From Paraclostridium ghonii (lineage in GTDB: Bacteria; Bacillota; Clostridia; Peptostreptococcales; Peptostreptococcaceae): a stretch of 10,407 nucleotides of DNA. How positions within the stretch are numbered: position 1 is the stretch's first letter; every line of letters starts with the position of its first letter. Of the stretch, positions 8,901-10,407 are shown piece after piece. Below the pieces are notes generated by a model, which was not told where the DNA came from, did no database searches, and saw only the letters and a program-made list of their open reading frames with translations. The DNA lies in contig NZ_JAKEDR010000118.1 of NCBI RefSeq assembly GCF_023653455.1, positions 1 to 10,407 of the forward strand, written 5' to 3'. A program made the translations under genes and the position numbers.

Positions 8901-9161
8901 TAAATTTGTATTTTTATTAAAATCTTCGCAAGTACATCCGCTACTTATAATTTTTTTTTCATTTATATCTATAATTAAAAAACTATCATAAATCTCTCTT
9001 TGATATTTTGAAGCTATCGTTCCATAAAAGCTTATCTTATCTTCTTCTTTAGAAAAATAACTTTCTTCTATATATCCTTGCTTATAGTAATCTCTAGATC
9101 TATTTAGTCTATATTTATCTATATTTTGTAGTAATACTTCATTTACTATTTTAAAATCCAT
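5997..9161 (-). CDS. SWIM zinc-finger SNF2-family (Swi2/Snf2) helicase-like ATPase
   Basis: A 1054-residue DNA-dependent ATPase of the bacterial SNF2 (COG0553-like) class, which translocates on duplex DNA or displaces bound protein. An N-terminal SWIM zinc finger is seen as C76-x-C78 ... C93-x-H95. A long middle region (~110-590) has the size and place of the bacterial SNF2-associated domain. The ATPase lobes follow: motif I DEMGLGKT (628-635), Ia ITPTSLIHNW, II DEAQ (723-726), III LTGTPIENN (750-758), the FILRRTKKQV segment (801-810), IV KVLIFSQFTSVL (901-912), V GGTGLNL (961-967) and VI QASDRAHRLGQ (987-997). All motifs are intact, so an active ATPase is expected. AGGTGAG precedes the ATG. 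It is the first gene of the operon with the ImmA-like regulator. Similar proteins occur widely in Firmicutes with poorly defined roles. A nine-base A run lies in the coding strand at 8951-8959. Confidence 0.95.
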   Translation of the reverse strand: MDFKIVNEVLLQNIDKYRLNRSRDYYKQGYIEESYFSKEEDKISFYGTIASKYQREIYDSFLIIDINEKKIISSGCTCEDFNKNTNLNNHFICKHIACITLRGIDDLKASVVNNLKIKTMDIKDKTTAKVNTRFINKDLLNYFKVIPKERVNLEVDITSYLNQTLEVEFKIGNDKMYTLKDFKQFANSRVEGKSIMYGKDFIYDPKSSDFEDDEVLAKFIEDYGLSLTDNINARKNRYMILNSSLIKRLMEKLRYKEFTFNYNRKTYNPQILDEDIPINVEVRKSGDKIVISNNEILPTPLSHKGDVVFYKGNIYLLSNINGVYYKKIYEVLNNHKYIEFEGDEISECLTNLIPKFKEISNNILIDDSIKNNITKDLTVKYYFDLDESRITCDIKMHYEGEEDGKFVIRDIEKEEEAIYRLYTYYFERDKDKYVFKGDDSQLYDFLAKEINRLKNIGEVYYSDKFKEKKIYNSSNIKVGLGEDINHYLELKFKIEDLDEKEYKEILKSFKANKRFYKLKNGNFINLEEDETKEIFKLMESLGFTGSVKDMNIHASKAMYINELFTENKLPYIEGIENTKNTIDRFNNVKNIKNEIPKDLKASLRDYQVDGFSWFKRLESCGFGGILADEMGLGKTLQTITFLLSKQKSKSMVITPTSLIHNWKSEFEKFAPSLNIGIVHGSKKERENTIKNLENFDVLLTTYGSLRNDCDKYENISFDCLVIDEAQNIKNPTSITTDAVKNIKAKCKFALTGTPIENNLLELWSIFDFIMPGYLYNVNRFNAIFIKDQNNIIRLKKLIKPFILRRTKKQVIAELPDKIETKFLVELSKEQRKIYKTYVDEIQIKLQDKYESNDKITVLSYLTKLRQLCLDPSLIVTDYKGKSSKINACVEILKDSISSGNKVLIFSQFTSVLKNLSNILDKENIEYNYLDGQTKAKDRIKFVDEFNIDYNKKVFLISLKAGGTGLNLTSANTVIHFDPWWNISVENQASDRAHRLGQKQVVEVIKLIAKGTIEEKIIKLQEDKRKMIDDIIGNELSDANVFKNLSNDEILNLLT

Positions 9162-9195
9162 TTACTCACCTAATTTCCTTTAAGTCATAATTTCT

Positions 9196-9224
9196 ATTAT
9201 ATATTTTTTACCTTTTTGATTCAA
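9196..9224 (-). promoter_or_regulatory. SigA-type promoter of the SNF2-regulator operon
   Basis: On the minus strand TTGAAT (9219-9224, 4/6 to TTGACA) is followed by a 17-base spacer and a perfect TATAAT (9196-9201). Transcription would start near 9189, about 28 bases before the ATG at 9161. The spacing and the -10 are good; the -35 is moderate. Confidence 0.6.
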
Positions 9225-9364
9225 CTCTTATATATTTTAATAATCTATATATTTTTTATTTCAAAACAAAAAGAACTATTTTTTAATAGCACTTAATTAA
9301 ATTCATCTAATTATTGTAATTTGGTACTATAAATATTATTATACTTTAAATCTCTTTTTATAAA

Positions 9365-9565
9365 ATAAAAAATTCGCTCCATTCATGTCTCTCAAATTTC
9401 ATGTCGTCAACGTCCACTCGGCAAGCTCGTGTCCCGTTACTCAAACGACTTCGTCCCTTGCTTAAAATTCTTTTTTACGCTCAAAACATAGTAATTGGTA
9501 TAACTAAGTTTCATAGGTTATCCACAGTTTTTTAGTAAGTGTAATTTCCTTAAGCGTAAAAAATA
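9365..9565 (-). repeat. Dispersed intergenic repeat element, copy 2
   Basis: This is the partner of the element at 2883-3108, in the same orientation. The core 9391-9468 differs from copy 1 at 3 of 78 positions. The right-end block 9549-9565 is identical to 3092-3108 and again merges into a terminator arm. It lacks the ~26-base insertion and the 9-bp hairpin seen in copy 1. It contains an exact DnaA-box consensus TTATCCACA (9518-9526). The 9162-9616 gap holds the operon promoter, this repeat and the terminator of the next gene. The stretch 9225-9364 is plain AT-rich sequence in which I see nothing else certain. Confidence 0.85.
9518..9526 (+). other. DnaA-box-like 9-mer in repeat copy 2
   Basis: TTATCCACA is an exact match to the classical DnaA box. 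The equivalent site in copy 1 (3061-3069) reads TTATCCAAA. It is a single box with no cluster around it, so there is no support for a replication origin here. Confidence 0.3.
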
Positions 9566-9594
9566 CACACTTAAAAATTAAGTGCGTATTTTTT
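9558..9594 (-). terminator. Rho-independent terminator after the Asn/Gln/Met repeat gene
   Basis: A 17-bp stem (9558-9574 with 9578-9594) and a 3-base loop. The single non-match is a G-U wobble on the minus transcript, which shows the stem is built for that strand. It ends in six U and lies 22 bases after the stop codon of the repeat protein gene. Confidence 0.88.
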
Positions 9595-9616
9595 GTTTAT
9601 ATTAATTTAATTTATA

Positions 9617-10003
9617 TTAATTTAATTTATTGTTTTGCATTTGTTTTTTTGCATATGCTTTTTTGTCTTCCATACCATTAGTTCCAACGCTTGATGAAAA
9701 TTGTGAATTTGGTTGAACATTATTTTGCATATTCATTTCAGAAACACTTTGCATGTTTGGTTGCGCATTGTTTTGCATATTTGGTTGTGCATTGTTTTGC
9801 ATGTTTGGTTGAGCATTATTTTGCATATTCATTCCAGAAACACTTTGCATATTTGGTTGTGCATTGTTTTGCATGTTTGGTTGAACGTTATTTTTCATAT
9901 TCATTTCAGAAACGCTTTGCATATTTGGTTGCGTATTGTTTTGCATTGAATTCACATTATTTTTCATGTTTGATTGAGCATTATTTTTCATAGAATTTTT
10001 CAT
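9617..10003 (-). CDS. Asn/Gln/Met-rich octapeptide-repeat protein, function unknown
   Basis: A 128-residue low-complexity protein. By my count it has 35 Asn, 20 Gln and 18 Met, with no Cys, Trp or His. Residues 12-98 are built of 8-residue units of two kinds, NM(Q/K)NN(A/V)QP and NMQSVS(E/G)M. One unit is shortened to 7 residues. The tail (residues ~99-128) is non-repetitive and basic (MEDKKAYAKKQMQNNKLN). There is no signal peptide or membrane segment, so it should be cytosolic. A good AGAAAGGGA site (10012-10020), an own terminator and phase-keeping repeats support a real gene despite the composition. The make-up recalls gamma-type small acid-soluble spore proteins (Q/N-rich, repeated, Cys/Trp-free), but I cannot establish homology. 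A Q/N-rich prion-like or matrix protein is an alternative. Confidence 0.7.
   Translation of the reverse strand: MKNSMKNNAQSNMKNNVNSMQNNTQPNMQSVSEMNMKNNVQPNMQNNAQPNMQSVSGMNMQNNAQPNMQNNAQPNMQNNAQPNMQSVSEMNMQNNVQPNSQFSSSVGTNGMEDKKAYAKKQMQNNKLN
9710..9970 (-). repeat. In-frame 24-bp tandem repeats inside the Asn/Gln/Met protein gene
   Basis: About eleven units of 24 bases, one of them 21 bases, encode the octapeptides of residues 12-98. Several adjacent units are nearly identical at DNA level (9758-9829). Such an array can gain or lose units by slippage without breaking the frame. Confidence 0.85.
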
Positions 10004-10093
10004 TTTAATAGTCCCTTTCTTGTTTCTTAATTTTTGTTCTTTATTATTCTGTACTATTTTAAATTTTTAATTCGAGAAAATTTATCTTTCTAA

Positions 10094-10270
10094 TTAATTA
10101 CTTATTTGTTTAGTTAATGCTCCCTGTCTTTTTGAAGATACTTTTTTATCAACAGTTTGACTTTCCTCTAACTGTGATTGAAACTCTAAATTTCTCTGTG
10201 AATGATTTACCATTGATTCAAAATTTTGAGCTTCATTTTTGTATTCATCATATTTTTTAGACTTTTTCAT
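10094..10270 (-). CDS. Small 58-residue Gln/Lys-rich protein, unknown
   Basis: I do not recognise a family. The protein starts MKKSKKYDEYKNEAQNF and ends in a basic tail, SSKRQGALTKQISN. It has no Cys or Trp and no hydrophobic segment. Its middle (~8-40) looks helical and rich in Gln and Glu. The frame is open to an ATG at 10294, but that codon has no ribosome site. The ATG at 10270 has AAAGGGTGA just upstream and is preferred. It lies 90 bases before the Asn/Gln/Met repeat gene on the same strand, with no terminator between. The two may be co-transcribed and share the terminator at 9558-9594. The similar ribosome sites (AAGAAAGGG in both) and compositional bias suggest related use, possibly in spores; this is inference only. 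Confidence 0.6.
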   Translation of the reverse strand: MKKSKKYDEYKNEAQNFESMVNHSQRNLEFQSQLEESQTVDKKVSSKRQGALTKQISN

Positions 10271-10274
10271 ATAA

Positions 10275-10283
10275 TCACCCTTT
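10275..10283 (-). promoter_or_regulatory. Ribosome binding site choosing the start of the 58-aa protein
   Basis: AAAGGGTGA on the minus strand, immediately before the ATG at 10270. The alternative start at 10294 is preceded only by AT-rich sequence without a Shine-Dalgarno match. Confidence 0.6.
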
Positions 10284-10407
10284 CTTAATTTCATTAAGAT
10301 TAGGTTATGATTTTAAAGATTTTTTAAACGATATAAAATTTACCTTATTAGTCTAAATTAAGTTTTTTATTTAAAGTATAATTTAAGCATATGAATAAAA
10401 TAATAAC

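Noticed and set aside
4849..9161. SNF2 gene considered as part of a DISARM-type or other known defence system
   Set aside because: No methyltransferase, DrmA/B/C-like, nuclease or phospholipase gene is adjacent; the SWIM-SNF2 architecture is also common outside defence loci.
9710..9970. Regular repeats considered as a CRISPR array
   Set aside because: Units are contiguous 24-mers without unique spacers and keep codon phase, so they are protein-coding tandem repeats.
9691..9993. Plus-strand open frames rich in His, Phe and Cys opposite the Asn/Gln/Met gene
   Set aside because: They are antisense shadows of the in-frame 24-bp repeats, with no ribosome site; the minus-strand gene has proper start and terminator signals.
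10391..10407. ATG at 10391 as the start of a rightward gene running off the window
   Set aside because: There is no Shine-Dalgarno sequence, the TATAAT at 10377-10382 is too close for a normal leader, and only five codons are visible.

Overview
The window is very AT-rich (roughly 70% or more by eye). It has strong AAGGAG-type ribosome sites, rho-independent terminators with long A/T arms, and AT-biased codons. Together with a GlnRS, a UvsE-type UV endonuclease and a ferredoxin-type siroheme reductase, this points to a low-GC spore-forming clostridium. My best guess is the Peptostreptococcaceae (Paeniclostridium/Paraclostridium/Romboutsia-like). That is an inference from protein style, not a database match.

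Layout. A complete glnS (46-1710) is the only plus-strand gene. It converges on a minus-strand series across a long AT-rich hairpin (1745-1819). Reading the minus strand from right to left, the genes are: a 58-aa small protein (10270-10094); a 128-aa Asn/Gln/Met octapeptide-repeat protein (10003-9617) with its terminator; an intergenic repeat element (9365-9565); a two-gene operon of a SWIM-SNF2 helicase (9161-5997) and an XRE/ImmA-type regulator (5976-4849) with its own promoter and terminator; a siroheme nitrite/sulfite reductase (4690-3140) with its terminator; a second copy of the repeat element (2883-3108); and uvsE (2840-1881).

How the genes fit together. glnS, uvsE and the reductase look like stand-alone housekeeping or stress genes. 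The helicase and regulator are 20 bases apart and form a transcription unit. All helicase motifs of the SNF2 protein are intact. The partner keeps the ImmA/IrrE fold signature but has lost the zinc ligands (HExxH has become YELAY), so it looks like a sensor or pseudoprotease regulator rather than a protease. The two small genes at the right end are low-complexity, Q/N-rich and Cys/Trp-free. They may be spore or storage-type proteins, but this is not proven.

The most unusual non-coding signal is the pair of direct repeats. Each is about 200-226 bp with a 78-bp core of 75/78 identity and markedly higher GC than its surroundings. Each sits between a terminator and the next promoter, in the same orientation, and together they bracket the reductase, regulator and helicase genes.
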